A DNA stretch of 64,000 bases from assembly GCA_036435485.1 (NCBI GenBank), contig CM071595.1, forward strand, positions 107,748,580 through 107,812,579. The letters run 5' to 3'. How positions within the stretch are numbered: the stretch's first letter is position 1; every line of letters begins with the position of its first letter. The notes below the pieces were generated by a model that was given only the letters and a program-made list of their open reading frames with translations, was not told where the DNA came from and ran no database searches. Shown here one piece after another: positions 1-10,795 of the stretch. The position numbers were made by a program, and so were the translations under genes. Source of the stretch: Saposhnikovia divaricata. Taxonomy: Eukaryota; Streptophyta; Magnoliopsida; Apiales; Apiaceae.

Positions 1-1047
1 CCTAAGCTGTTGCTGGGTTTACATGAAGATTCTCAATGTTGACATTGCTTGGATCTGAATCATCATTACCATTACAGCTGGGAGCTAGAAGTTATTGAAC
101 ATCACTAAGACTTTCAATCACCTTCTGTTGATTAATAACAATCACCCTGTAGGCTGTTGACTCCACTGAGTAACCAAGGAAAATAATCTCTTGAGCATTA
201 GTTGATTACTAGGATGCTCACTTTCATTTATCATTGCAAAACAATTTCCTACATACTTGTGGGGTCTTCCTATATTTCTTACTGATCAGGGTTCGATCAT
301 GTCAGTAGCAAACTATTGACTGCTTCAGCATTAATACTCTTGAAGGTGCAGAAATCATCCAGAACACTAATTGATAGGTCCTGTAATCTGGTCTCCAAGT
401 TGTCATAGTCAGTTTTGCTTCCTGACACTCTTCTAGATGTGATCAATCACCATCAGTGATGTCTTGTCTTCAGATTGTCTGAACAACAAATTGTTTCTTG
501 AGAGAAGTCACCAGTCATCATCACTAAGGTATATTTTTCATTGATGTAGAACTTCTATGTGATGCTTCTTTGACTTCTCTTTATGACATGCCTCATAATT
601 TTATTTTACTTTAATTCCAGATGAGGTAGTCTCCTTTACTGATTCGATTTCCAGGAAAGAATCTCTTGATATGACATTCAGGTGAGAGAGCTCCTTATGT
701 CATAGCTGAACTCCTGTCTGATGAAGCTTTAGATTTGACCTTGTTGACTTCACCTTTGACTGAGATTCCATGTCAGCTACAGATAAGTTCTCTTTCCTTA
801 ATCCTCGAACAGTAGGCTCTTCATCTTGTAAAAGATGCTTTATTACTGACAACATTCCTTAGCTATTGAATAGCCTTGACCCTAGGTCATACCCTTTCTG
901 TTGTCTCCAAGGGATAAACCACTTGGCCAGATACCGTCACTACTCTTGATAGCAGGGCTCTATCTTCGGTCATATGCCTTGAACATCAACTGTCCAGAAT
1001 CCACATAACACGATCTACCTGTTACACACCCTGCAATGCCAAAACGG
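1..1047 (-). pseudogene. Decayed Copia pol start (protease region)
   Basis: Read on the minus strand, this stretch continues from the gag remnant at 1048-3406. At 990-1009 it encodes V-M-W-I-L-D-S, the start of the aspartic-protease motif (WILDSGCSNHM in related Copia elements), followed by an M-T-E-D-R-A-L-L-S-like stretch matching the element at 35-49 kb. Stops and frameshifts interrupt every frame further to the left. It belongs to the oldest minus-strand Copia of the window; the rest of pol and the second LTR lie left of position 1. The family is clear from gag and this motif. The exact domain limits are not. Confidence 0.65.
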
Positions 1048-3406
1048 TTAAACCTTTTTTGGGACCCAAATTTGATTGGGTCCGGAATACTTGAAGTATT
1101 GGCCTTTGTTAGGCAAAACAACATTCTTAATTTTCATAACAACATTTTTCAAGAGGACTGGACATTTAACCCTATACACAGCTTTGACAATCTTTGATTT
1201 CATCTTGGGTATCCATGTCTTTTTAGCAGCAATAACATTTGTTCCACTGACTGGACATTTGACCTTGTAAACAGCCATCGTAAGACTTTGTTTATGCTTT
1301 GGTACAAATGTCTCTCTCCTAACATAAGGAGGACTAGCAGTCTTTGATCTAACATTTTTATTTCTGTTCATATGTTGTCTAGGAGTAGTCTTATCAGCAC
1401 ATGCATGATTACCGTTGAAGTAAGCAGTAATAAAATTAAAAGCACAAGACATACAATTGACAACACCACATGCTTTATGAGAAGAATCAATAGTAGGCAT
1501 GGTATGCATGTTAGACATGTTATTGTTCTTTTTCATCTTGTTGCCACCTAACCCAGTTTTAGAAGAAATGGTTGACTCAATAACCTTAGCTGGTTCATTA
1601 GTAACAACCTTTTTATATTCAACATTTATGGTTGTAGATACCTCATCAGATTTGTCATTATTCTGGACTATGCCATTATCATTGTCCTCATTTCTTATCT
1701 CTTCATCAATTTCTATAGAAAGCATGTTAGGAGGTTCAGCAACAGACTTTCTAAAGAGAGGTTCTTTAACATTCTTGAGCACATGTGGTATACCCCTTTC
1801 TTTAGCACTAACACGATTAGGAGTATTTATGCCCAAAGAACCAACAGCCTCGTTGTAGCCAAACAGCTTGTTTATTGTAGAACTCTTTAGATTCTTTAAC
1901 TGAATTGTAGCAACCCCTAACTTGTGTCTCAAGTTCAGCAATCCTAGTAAGTTGTTTAGACACTACTTCCACTAAAGACTTATCCCTATAGCTAAGTAAT
2001 GCCATTTGCTCTTTTTGTTGTTCTTGATTAACAATTAATTTTTTTAGTTCTAACACTTCATTTTCAAAATTAGTGTTAAATTGATTTATTCTAGCATTTT
2101 CACTTTGTGCACAACTCAAAGAATCACGTAGACTACGAATCAACTCAGAATCAGTAAGCTTTAACGGAGTTCTATAAATAGTGGATGTTTCAGCATTTAC
2201 CACCAGCGCAAAATTTCCAGCTTCTTCATCTTCACTGTCTATCTCATCCCAGCTTTTATCTTGGGCAAGATATGATGTGTCTGCTTTCTTCTTACCAGAT
2301 GCATACTCTCTCCTTGCATCTTGTTGAGGTTGATGACACTCAGTTGCAAAGTGTCCAAGTTCATTACATTTAAAGCACCTAATCCTGCTTCTGTCTACCA
2401 TTCCAGTTTGGTAGCCACCCCTTGTGCTACTTGAGGAAGAACCTCCTCGCTGGAATCTATTGTAGTTAGATTTGAACTTGAACTTGGGATTCCTCCTAAA
2501 TCTGAAATTACTGAATTGCCTCACCATCATAGCCATTGACTCATCTTCCAACTGATCCAGCTCTTCCAATGAGTAGAAATCTCCACCATCCCGACTGACA
2601 GGTGTATGACCAATCTCAACTTCAACCTATTCCTTGTCAACGCTGCAAGGTTGAACAACCTTAGCTTCCACTTCCTTTGGAGTCTCAACCACTAGAGCTG
2701 TAGAAGAACTTGGAACCCTACCTTCACCATGAATTTCTTTCTGTTAAACTTGTTCCAACTCATAGGTTTTCAAAATGCCGAAGAGCCTTTCACGAGTAAT
2801 TTGATTCATGTCTCTGGCTTCTCTAATGGCAGTTATCCTATGTTCTAGGTGAGTAGGCATGGTCAGTAGAAACTTCATGTTAATCTCCTTTTGTGTATAT
2901 TGCTTGCCATGGATTTGCAAGTTGTTGATTATTTTGTTATACCTTTCAAACACTTCCTGAATGCCTTCATTAGGGCCAGCTCTAAAGTGTTCATACTCAG
3001 AGGTTAAAATTTGAAGTCTGTTTTCCCTGACTTCATCAGTTCCTTCATTAATAGTCTCAATAGTTTCCCACATGTGCTTTGCAGTTTTACAATTCATCAC
3101 ATGACTGTACATCACAACATCTAGGGAATCTAATAGTATGAGTCTCAAATTCTTGTCTTGTCCTGCATCCTCTTTTTCATCAGGAGTATAAGACGCAGGG
3201 TCCTTTTCATGGGTTCTAGCAGGTGTTGTAACAACTCCATCAGTAACAACTTGTTGTTCAATGACCATAGGAATTTTAGGTCCATTTTTCAGAACACCCA
3301 AATATTTAGAATTTGTAACATCAAGAAACAGCTCCATTTTATTTTTACACATATCATAATTATCTTTATTAAAGATAGGAATCTTAACAATGGCTTTTGA
3401 AGACAT
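1048..3406 (-). pseudogene. Broken Copia gag (UBN2-type, CCHC zinc knuckle)
   Basis: The reading starts at the ATG at 3406, 85 bases from the primer-binding site, as expected for gag. The first 220 codons (3406-2744) are a UBN2/DUF4219-type capsid region with the F-N-K-D-N-Y-D opening and the later L-T-M-P-T-H-L-E-H-R motif. A stop near 2744 and further stops to about 2630 interrupt it. The same frame reopens at 2569 and holds an Arg-rich stretch and one CCHC knuckle, CFKCNELGHFATEC (about 2340-2385), then a coiled-coil-like segment. A one-base shift near 1850 moves the remainder to another frame, which ends at 1048 in QIWVPKKV-stop. Pol begins in a different frame after this stop, as in the related element at 36.6-42.3 kb. 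This is a dead copy of a structural protein gene. Confidence 0.85.
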
Positions 3407-3490
3407 GATGAATTTTTAAGTGAGTTAAAAATTCGAAATGGATTTTTGACTGAATAAAAATAGGATCTTGATTTGTGTATCAATCAATAG

Positions 3491-3502
3491 GCTCTGATAC
3501 CA
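3491..3502 (-). other. Primer-binding site of the old minus-strand Copia
   Basis: The minus strand reads TGGTATCAGAGC, complementary to the 3' end of plant initiator-Met tRNA. It lies two bases from the LTR edge (3505) and upstream of gag. It fixes the orientation of the element and shows that the LTR at 3505 onward is its 5' LTR. Confidence 0.85.
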
Positions 3503-3551
3503 ATTGTTAGGTCCAATATGTTTGTAGAAGGGGGAGTTGAATACAAACGGT

Positions 3552-3755
3552 ACTGTTTAATCGAAATTTGTCCGGATAAATTTAATTTATATTTTGACAA
3601 ATTTGAGCGGAATTAAATGAAACAAAATTCAAGTTGAATATAAAATTATAATACACTGTTTAATCGAAATTTGTCCGGATAAATTTAATTTATATTTTGA
3701 CAAATTTGAGCGGAATTAAATGAAACAAAATTCAAGTTGAATATAAAATTATATT
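3552..3755. repeat. 103-bp tandem duplication inside an LTR
   Basis: Two nearly identical copies start at 3552 and 3655, each beginning ACTGTTTAATCGAAA. The second copy diverges at about 3755. Confidence 0.85.
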
Positions 3756-4110
3756 AACTTGAGGGGTTTGTTACAAATACAGTACAGAAATTATATCTAG
3801 TTAATAAAAACAAATTAGAAAATTCGACATGAATTTTTCTAGATTTGTTAATAAAAATTGAGATATAGATTAGGAGTAAAAACTCGCTAATAGTACAAGA
3901 GACTGAAGTAAACAAGTTCTATCGGATCAGATATTAAAAATATGATGAACTTGATTTTCTATGAATTTTTCCAGCTCCTGCAGGTTTTGTTCGTGATGAG
4001 AGAGAATAGCTGTTTTGTTGTTTGAAGATGATATATTCTTTGTGTTTTTTTTGTTCTGACCGTCTGTCTTGATTTAATATAGTCTTCTGCCTCTTTTCTT
4101 TTTCATTTGT

Positions 4111-4286
4111 ACTGCCAAGACAATCGGCAAGACAATCTGTTCTTCCAAGACAATCAGTTTTGAACTGCCAAGACAATCGGCAAGACAATCCAAAACCACC
4201 AAGACAATCAACTTGTACTGCCAAGACAATAGGCAATACAATGGGCAAGACAATCCAAGCTTACCAAGACAATCGGCAAGACAATT
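4111..4286. repeat. Degenerate minisatellite with CCAAGACAATC core
   Basis: The words CCAAGACAATC and GGCAAGACAATC alternate about a dozen times with short variable linkers. The array lies inside the LTR and is probably a replication-slippage product. ORFs over it are artefacts of the repeat. Confidence 0.8.
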
Positions 4287-5301
4287 GAATTTGTGTTTGT
4301 TGAATAATAATAATCAAACAAATCGGCTGTAATGATTTGAATTGCAAACAAAATATTCTGCTTTCAACTGAAAACCAGTTGCGGGAAGGGAGTGTGACAG
4401 ACACGCGCGCCCCTTTTTATTGTTACCAGCTGGCGCGTGAACAATACGCGCGATATGGCGCGTTACTACGTCGGACAGAAAGATCCAGATGCATGTTTGA
4501 CAGGTCTGTTTTCTCTCTTTTTCTTGCATGCATGCATGATTACTTTGCTTTGTATTTCACTTTTGAATCCTCTCTCCTGCATGCATGTCCAGTTGTCTTT
4601 CTCTCCGTTTTTATTCCTTCTGTCGACATCAACAAATTCTAACATCCTGTTACTTCCTCTCCCTTTTTTTTATTTTTCTTTTATTTCTTTTGAATTTAAT
4701 TTAATTAAATAATTTAATCAATTAATCATTTAAACAAATAATGATTAATTAATTAATTAATTAAATCAATTCAGATTAATACATTAATTCAAAATTAATT
4801 AACATGATAATTAATTTAATAAATAAATTAATTCAGAATGAATTAATTTATTAAATTAAATCAATTACATAATTATATTAATTAAAATAGAATTAATATA
4901 AATCTTTTGACTGCTCAAATCTTTTTCTTGAACCACTGAAAGTAATAAAGAATTACCATCGGATTTTCGTTGACGCTCGATGCATGGTCTGGTTCATGAG
5001 CAACTAACTCCAATGGCTTTTCTTTATTTTTGACTCTATGATTTGGTTCCTTTCTTCTCTTAACATACCAGTCTTGACAGCTTGAACCACTGAAGTTAAT
5101 GATGAACAACCACTGTTTAATATTGACACTCGATGTACTGTCTGCTTCATGAGTGACTAACCGCAATGACTGTTCTTCATATTTTGACTTTAAAATATGG
5201 TTCATTTTTCTTTTCTCCTCTCTCTATTAATTCTTCTGTACTGTCTCTGTCACTGTCGAAATCTCTGTCACTTTAAATGAATCCACTTCTTTAACGATTA
5301 C

Positions 5302-6812
5302 TGTTGGTTTCGATCGCATACACGCAGCGAAAACAGTAAATAAAAATCGAAACCAAGCCCCGGATCCATGTATAATATATCGATAATATGGTAGATAGAA
5401 CGATTACCTTAACGAAGCTTTACGTACAAAGAACGATGGAGATGCAAGCCTCCCACGAATATTGAGTGCTCCTCTTCGAAGCCTCCTCTACGGTATCCAC
5501 ACGAACACTCCAAGAACGATTCTTGTTCGGAAGGGAGGTACTAGCCTCCAATGAAATTATAAGATCTAGTTTTTAGGGTTTTGGTTTTTGGGATGCGGCT
5601 CAACTGATTTTCACGTCCAAAATCCTTTACCCCATATCTTTATATATAGGATAGTGTAAAGCCCAAAAACCCTTGCCAAAAATCTAGCCAAAATATGATT
5701 TAATTAAATAATAAAATCTAATTCTATTATTCAAATAAATAATTAAGTCAAACTTAATTATTAAAATCATATCTCATATATCTTTGTATTTTATTATAAC
5801 TTAATTAAGTCACACTTAATTAATAAAATACAACTTATCATTAATTAATTTAAATTCATAATTTAAATTAATTCTTCCTATAAAATGTTCTATGTGTGTG
5901 ACCCTGTAGGTTATTATTTATTTTGGCAATAATTTTATTCTCCAATAAAATTATAAACAATGAGCGGTATCTAGTAATACATCATTGCTACCCAATTAAA
6001 TAATAATTTAATCGTGATTCGATAAACCTTTTGTGATTAATGTTCCCGTGTAATATAATCCCTTTAACCAAATATTATAGATTAAACTCGAGGCATGTTT
6101 ATTGTCATCCTCTTCATAATTTAATCCGGGTTTACTTGATCCATGAGTAGACTATTAATAACAAATCATTATTTGAGCACGGCCATGCATTTTATAGTCT
6201 CACTCAATCAAGAGGCCAATAATATCTCTCCTAATAATAGGAGGGTTAAATCCTTTATCTATCATTCATATTTCTCATACGATTCACAATATACCCGATG
6301 TCCACTTTTATCATTACCCGGTAAAAGGTAACTTTTAATGTAGTCAAAGTATATTATCCTCGTATAGAAATATAATGATCTCAAGTCAAAGGATCATTAC
6401 ACCATTATCACTGTGAGTCTTTCTTATGACTTAATTAACATGAAGAATCTCACGGTGGGTCTGTCCAGTACCATGTACCCTACATGTACCTATGTATTGA
6501 CTTTAGTATCTCCATACTTATAACCAATGACATGTGGTTATCAGTCAAAAACATACTAGTCTATTTATGTATTATTATTGTCCTGTATAATAATACTCGA
6601 CTAGGGACCTTTAAGAATATGATATTATATAATCTCAAATTCAAGTTGTAAACTTAAACTATATAATGTGTATCATTATTCTAAGGACATTTATTATGCT
6701 AACAAATATCGCAGTAATTCGAGTCATAATAAATACATTTATTTAATAATCAAATGACATAAGGTTTATTTAAAAGAACCAATGTATTGCCTCTAGGGCA
6801 CCTACGCTAACA
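5302..6812 (-). repeat. 3' LTR of the young Copia (1511 bp)
   Basis: It is bounded by TGTTGG and CTAACA on the plus strand (TGTTAGC...CCAACA on the coding strand). It contains 41 bp near its 5302 end that the 5' LTR lacks. Short ORFs inside it recur identically in the other LTR and are not genes. Confidence 0.92.
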
Positions 6813-6823
6813 ATCTCCCACTT
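6813..6823 (-). other. Polypurine tract of the young Copia
   Basis: The minus strand reads AAGTGGGAGAT immediately before the 3' LTR, the usual place for plus-strand DNA priming. It nearly touches the gag-pol stop codon at 6827. Confidence 0.85.
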
Positions 6824-6826
6824 GCA

Positions 6827-9800
6827 CTAGAGCCAATCACCCATGTATCTAATACCCATGGAACTAGTATGACCTTCGTGCTTCTGCTGCGACAAAGCCT
6901 TGGTCAGTGGGTCCGCAACATTATCATTGGTATGCACTTTACATATATGTATATCTCCTCTCTCGTTTATCTCTCGAAGAAGATGATATCTTCTAAGTAT
7001 ATGCTTTGCCTTGGAATGGGACCTTGGTTCCTTAGCCTGCGCAATGGCTCCATTATTATCGCAATACAGATCAACTGGATCTGCGATCGACGGAACCCCA
7101 CCAAGTCCGGTAATAAATTTCCGAATCCAAACAGCCTCTTTGGCTGCTTCACTGGCGGCAATATACTCAGCTTCCATTGTAGAATCAGCTACTGTCTCTT
7201 GCTTCGAACTTTTCCAGCTTACAGCACCTCCATTTAGACAAAACACGAATCCAGACTGGGACACAGAATCGTCCCTATCTGTCTGGAAACTAGCATCAGT
7301 GTACCCTTTTACGACCAGCTTCTCATCTCCTCCGTATATCAAGAACGAATCTTTAGTCCGTTTAAGGTACTTAAGAATATTCTTGACAGCTGTCCAGTGA
7401 CCCTCACCTGGATTAGACTGGTACCTGCTCGTCATGCTTAAAGCATACGAGACATCAGGACGAGTACATATCATTGCATACATTATAGAACCAATTGCCG
7501 AAGCATATGGTACTTTACTCATACGGTCCTTATCATCTGATGATTTAGGACAGTTTTCCTTTGAGATCACTATCCCATGAGACACCGGGACAAAGCCCCT
7601 CTTTGCCTCTTGCATTCCAAAACGATGCAATACTTTGTCAATGTATGTACTCTGACTTAGGCCGATTAATCTTTTAGATCTATCCCTATAGATCCTGATC
7701 CCTAAGATATAGGTAGCATCGCCTAAGTCTTTCATCGAGAAACTTTTTCCCAACCAAGTCTTCACAGCTTGTAGAGAAGGAATGTCATTCCCTATTAGTA
7801 ATATGTCATCCACATATAATACTAGAAATGCCACATGGCTCCCACTAACCTTCTTGTAAACACACGGCTCATCCTCATTTTGTTTGAAGCCAAACTTTTT
7901 GACTGTTTCATCAAAACGGATGTTCCACCTCCTTGAGGCCTGCTTCAATCCATAAATAGATCGTAGCAACTTACAAACCATTCTAGCAAACTTTGGATCG
8001 ACAAAACCCTCAGGTTGTGTCATGTACACATCCTCTTCTAAGCTTCCATTTAAGAAAGCAGTCTTGACATCCATTTGCCAGATTTCATAGTCATAATAAG
8101 CCGCTATCGCAAGCAAAATCCTTATGGACTTGACCATAGCTACCGGTGAGAAAGTTTCATCATAGTCAATACCATGAATTTGCTTGAAACCTTTCGCCAC
8201 CAATCTTGCTTTGTAGGTCTGTAAATTTCCATCCATGTCAGTTTTCTTCTTGAAAACCCACTTGCACTCTATGGGTTTAACCCCATCAGGCGGTGCAACC
8301 ACAGTCCATACTTTGTTTTCATACATGGAATCCATCTCAGATTTCATGGCTTCCAGCCATCTCTCAGAATCTGGACTATTCATAGCATCCTTGTAGGTGA
8401 GAGGCTCATCATTATCTACAAGCATCACATCGCCACCTTGAGTCAGGAGAAATCCATAATATCTCTCTGGCTCATGGCGAATCCTACTTGATCTACGAAC
8501 AACCTGTGTTTCTTGAGCATTATCGTTATTCTGCTCTTGTTCCACCTCAGGTTCAATGCTATTTTGTGGTTCTCGATCTTCATCGAGATCTATAGTCCTC
8601 CCACTGTTTCTTTTGGAAACAAAATCTCTTTCCATGAAAACAGCATCTCGAGCAATGAACACTTTCTGCTCAGAAGGACTATAAAAATAATACGCCTTTG
8701 TTTCTTTAGGGTATCCCACAAAATTGCACTCTTTGGATTTAGGTCCAAGCTTGTCAGATACTTGACGTTTTACAAACGCCTTGCATCCCCAAACTTTCAT
8801 AAAGTTCATGCTTGACCGTTTCTCCTCCCATATCTCATATGGAGTCTTTTGAACCTTTTTAGTTGGAACACGGTTAAGTGTGAAAGCTGCTGTTTCTAAA
8901 GCATAGCCCCAGAAACTTATTGGAAGATCTGCATGACTCATCATCGATCGTACCATGTCTAACAGGGTGCGATTTCTCCTCTCTGAAACTCCATTCCATT
9001 GAGGTGTACCTGGCGGAGTGAGTTGTGATACAATACCACACTCTTTTAAATACTCTTTAAATTCGGTGCTTAAGTATTCACCCCCACGATCGGATCGTAA
9101 GATCTTAATACTTGCACCTCCGCCTATTTGCTTCTCTACTTCAGCCTTGTATTCTTTGAATTTTTCAAAAGAATCGGATTTGTTCTTCATAAGATATACA
9201 TATCCATATCTACTAAAGTCATCAGTAAATGTTATGAAGTAGTAGTAGCCTCCTCTAGCCATCACACGCATTGGGCCACATACATCACTATGTATTAGCT
9301 CCAAACGTTCAGTGGCCCTTTGACCCTTACCAGTAAAAGGGGCTTTAGTCATCTTACCAAGCAAACAAGATTCGCATTTTTCGTATGATTCAAAATCAAA
9401 CTTATCCAAGTATCCATCTTTATGTAATTTGGAAATGCGTTTCTCATTTATATGGCCTAGACGACAAAGCCAAAGGTATGTTTGATTTGAGTCATTTACT
9501 TTAAGTCGTTTGTTTTCTATGTTACAGATAGGATTATCCAAATCAAGAACATATAAACCATTAAATAAACGCGCAACACCATAGGGTAAATCATTCAAAG
9601 CAAAAGAGCAACTGTTGTTCTTTATTGTAAACGAAAAACCTTTCTTGTCCAAACAAGAAACAGAAATAATGTTTCTGCGAATCGCAGGCACGTAATAACA
9701 GTCATTTAGTTCTAAAACAAGCCCATAGGGCAAAGATAAATAATAAGTTCCTACGGCTAAAGCAGCAACTCTTGCTCCATTGCCTACTCGTAGGTCCACT

Positions 9801-10795
9801 TCTCCCTTAGCCAAAGTCCTACTTCTCTGCAGTTCCTGCACATTTATACAAATGTGAGAAGCACATCCAGTATCCAATACCCAAGATGTAGAAATAGACA
9901 GATTGACTTCTATAACATAAATACCTGATCCAGAAATCTGAACACCCTTCAATTTCTTCAGATCCTCCAAGTAAGCATGACAGTTTCTCTTCCAGTGACC
10001 AGGCTTGTGACAATAGTGACAATCACCTTTGTCAGCCTTTGCGACATCTCCCTTCGGCTTTTTAGCCTTTTTGAAAGAGGGCTTAGAAGGACCAAGATCT
10101 TTCGGTGTTACCTTTTTCTTGCCCTTCCATTTCCCCTTTCCCTTAGCACCTTTCTTGCCCACCATCATTATGGGAGCCTTCTCAGGTGCCTTGACCATAT
10201 TAGCTTCAGTGGTCCTCAGCATGGCCAACAATTCCATAGGAGTTTTATCTTGCTCAACCATATTGAAAGTCATTATGAACTGAGCATAGTCGCTGTTCAA
10301 AGATTGCAAGATTATATCGACTTGAGCCTCTCGCTGAAGCGGGAAACCCAAACGAGCAAGGTAATCACAATACCCAATCATCTTTAGAACATGTGGTCCG
10401 ACTGGTCCATTGCCCTGCTTACACGAGAAGAGTGCTTTGCTTGTGTTGAACTTTTCAACACGAGCCTGTGATTGAAACATCGTTGAAAGATGTTCAAACA
10501 TAGTATAAGCATTCATATCAAAATACTGCTTCTGGAGCTCAGCATCCATAGTAGCAAGCATAAGACAAGCCACATCAGTTGCATCATCAATATGCTTCTG
10601 ATAAGCATTTCGTTGAGCAGCAGTGGCATTGTTAGCAGGGGCTGCCGGTGGAGGAATATCAATCACATAAGATTTCTTTTCCTGCATGAGAACAATTCTC
10701 AAATTCCTAGACCAGTCAAGGAAGTTCGATCCTGTCAGCTTGTCCTTCTCAAGGACTGATCGCACAGAGAAAGTGTTGTTTGTATTTTGTGCCAT
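6827..10795 (-). CDS. Copia gag-pol polyprotein, intact
   Basis: A single 1322-residue ORF encodes all proteins for retrotransposition. In order: a UBN2-type gag (about residues 1-230), a basic linker, a CCHC knuckle CHYCHKPGHWKRNC (about 260-273), the aspartic protease motif WVLDTGCASHI (about 306), a GAG-pre-integrase HHCC zinc domain (LGHIN...CESCLLGK, about 440-475), the integrase core (HSDVCGP, then RSDRGGEY, then NGVSERRNRT), reverse transcriptase with YVDDILLIG, and RNase H ending with TMEAEYIAAS. I see no stop or frameshift, unlike the other retroelements here. The ATG at 10795 opens a normal Copia gag (MAQNTNN). Length is typical of plant Copia polyproteins. The lineage within Copia is not assigned. 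Confidence 0.95.
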   Translation of the reverse strand: MAQNTNNTFSVRSVLEKDKLTGSNFLDWSRNLRIVLMQEKKSYVIDIPPPAAPANNATAAQRNAYQKHIDDATDVACLMLATMDAELQKQYFDMNAYTMFEHLSTMFQSQARVEKFNTSKALFSCKQGNGPVGPHVLKMIGYCDYLARLGFPLQREAQVDIILQSLNSDYAQFIMTFNMVEQDKTPMELLAMLRTTEANMVKAPEKAPIMMVGKKGAKGKGKWKGKKKVTPKDLGPSKPSFKKAKKPKGDVAKADKGDCHYCHKPGHWKRNCHAYLEDLKKLKGVQISGSGIYVIEVNLSISTSWVLDTGCASHICINVQELQRSRTLAKGEVDLRVGNGARVAALAVGTYYLSLPYGLVLELNDCYYVPAIRRNIISVSCLDKKGFSFTIKNNSCSFALNDLPYGVARLFNGLYVLDLDNPICNIENKRLKVNDSNQTYLWLCRLGHINEKRISKLHKDGYLDKFDFESYEKCESCLLGKMTKAPFTGKGQRATERLELIHSDVCGPMRVMARGGYYYFITFTDDFSRYGYVYLMKNKSDSFEKFKEYKAEVEKQIGGGASIKILRSDRGGEYLSTEFKEYLKECGIVSQLTPPGTPQWNGVSERRNRTLLDMVRSMMSHADLPISFWGYALETAAFTLNRVPTKKVQKTPYEIWEEKRSSMNFMKVWGCKAFVKRQVSDKLGPKSKECNFVGYPKETKAYYFYSPSEQKVFIARDAVFMERDFVSKRNSGRTIDLDEDREPQNSIEPEVEQEQNNDNAQETQVVRRSSRIRHEPERYYGFLLTQGGDVMLVDNDEPLTYKDAMNSPDSERWLEAMKSEMDSMYENKVWTVVAPPDGVKPIECKWVFKKKTDMDGNLQTYKARLVAKGFKQIHGIDYDETFSPVAMVKSIRILLAIAAYYDYEIWQMDVKTAFLNGSLEEDVYMTQPEGFVDPKFARMVCKLLRSIYGLKQASRRWNIRFDETVKKFGFKQNEDEPCVYKKVSGSHVAFLVLYVDDILLIGNDIPSLQAVKTWLGKSFSMKDLGDATYILGIRIYRDRSKRLIGLSQSTYIDKVLHRFGMQEAKRGFVPVSHGIVISKENCPKSSDDKDRMSKVPYASAIGSIMYAMICTRPDVSYALSMTSRYQSNPGEGHWTAVKNILKYLKRTKDSFLIYGGDEKLVVKGYTDASFQTDRDDSVSQSGFVFCLNGGAVSWKSSKQETVADSTMEAEYIAASEAAKEAVWIRKFITGLGGVPSIADPVDLYCDNNGAIAQAKEPRSHSKAKHILRRYHLLREINERGDIHICKVHTNDNVADPLTKALSQQKHEGHTSSMGIRYMGDWL

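Larger units (their letters stand above)
3505..5301 (-). mobile_element. 5' LTR of the old Copia, first part (split by a younger Copia)
   Basis: The LTR edge next to the primer site reads TGTTAGG on the plus strand (CCTAACA on the coding strand). The LTR carries a 103-bp tandem duplication, a GACAATC-rich minisatellite and an extremely AT-rich part (about 4670-4900). It is interrupted at 5301 by the insertion at 5302-14362 and seems to resume at 14363-14485, giving about 1.9 kb in all. There is no host gene here; short ORFs in this stretch are not credible. Confidence 0.65.

Noticed and set aside
6143..6331. 62-codon ORF, identical at 13693-13881
   Set aside because: It lies in both LTRs of the young Copia on the antisense strand; duplication reflects the LTRs, and no domain is present.
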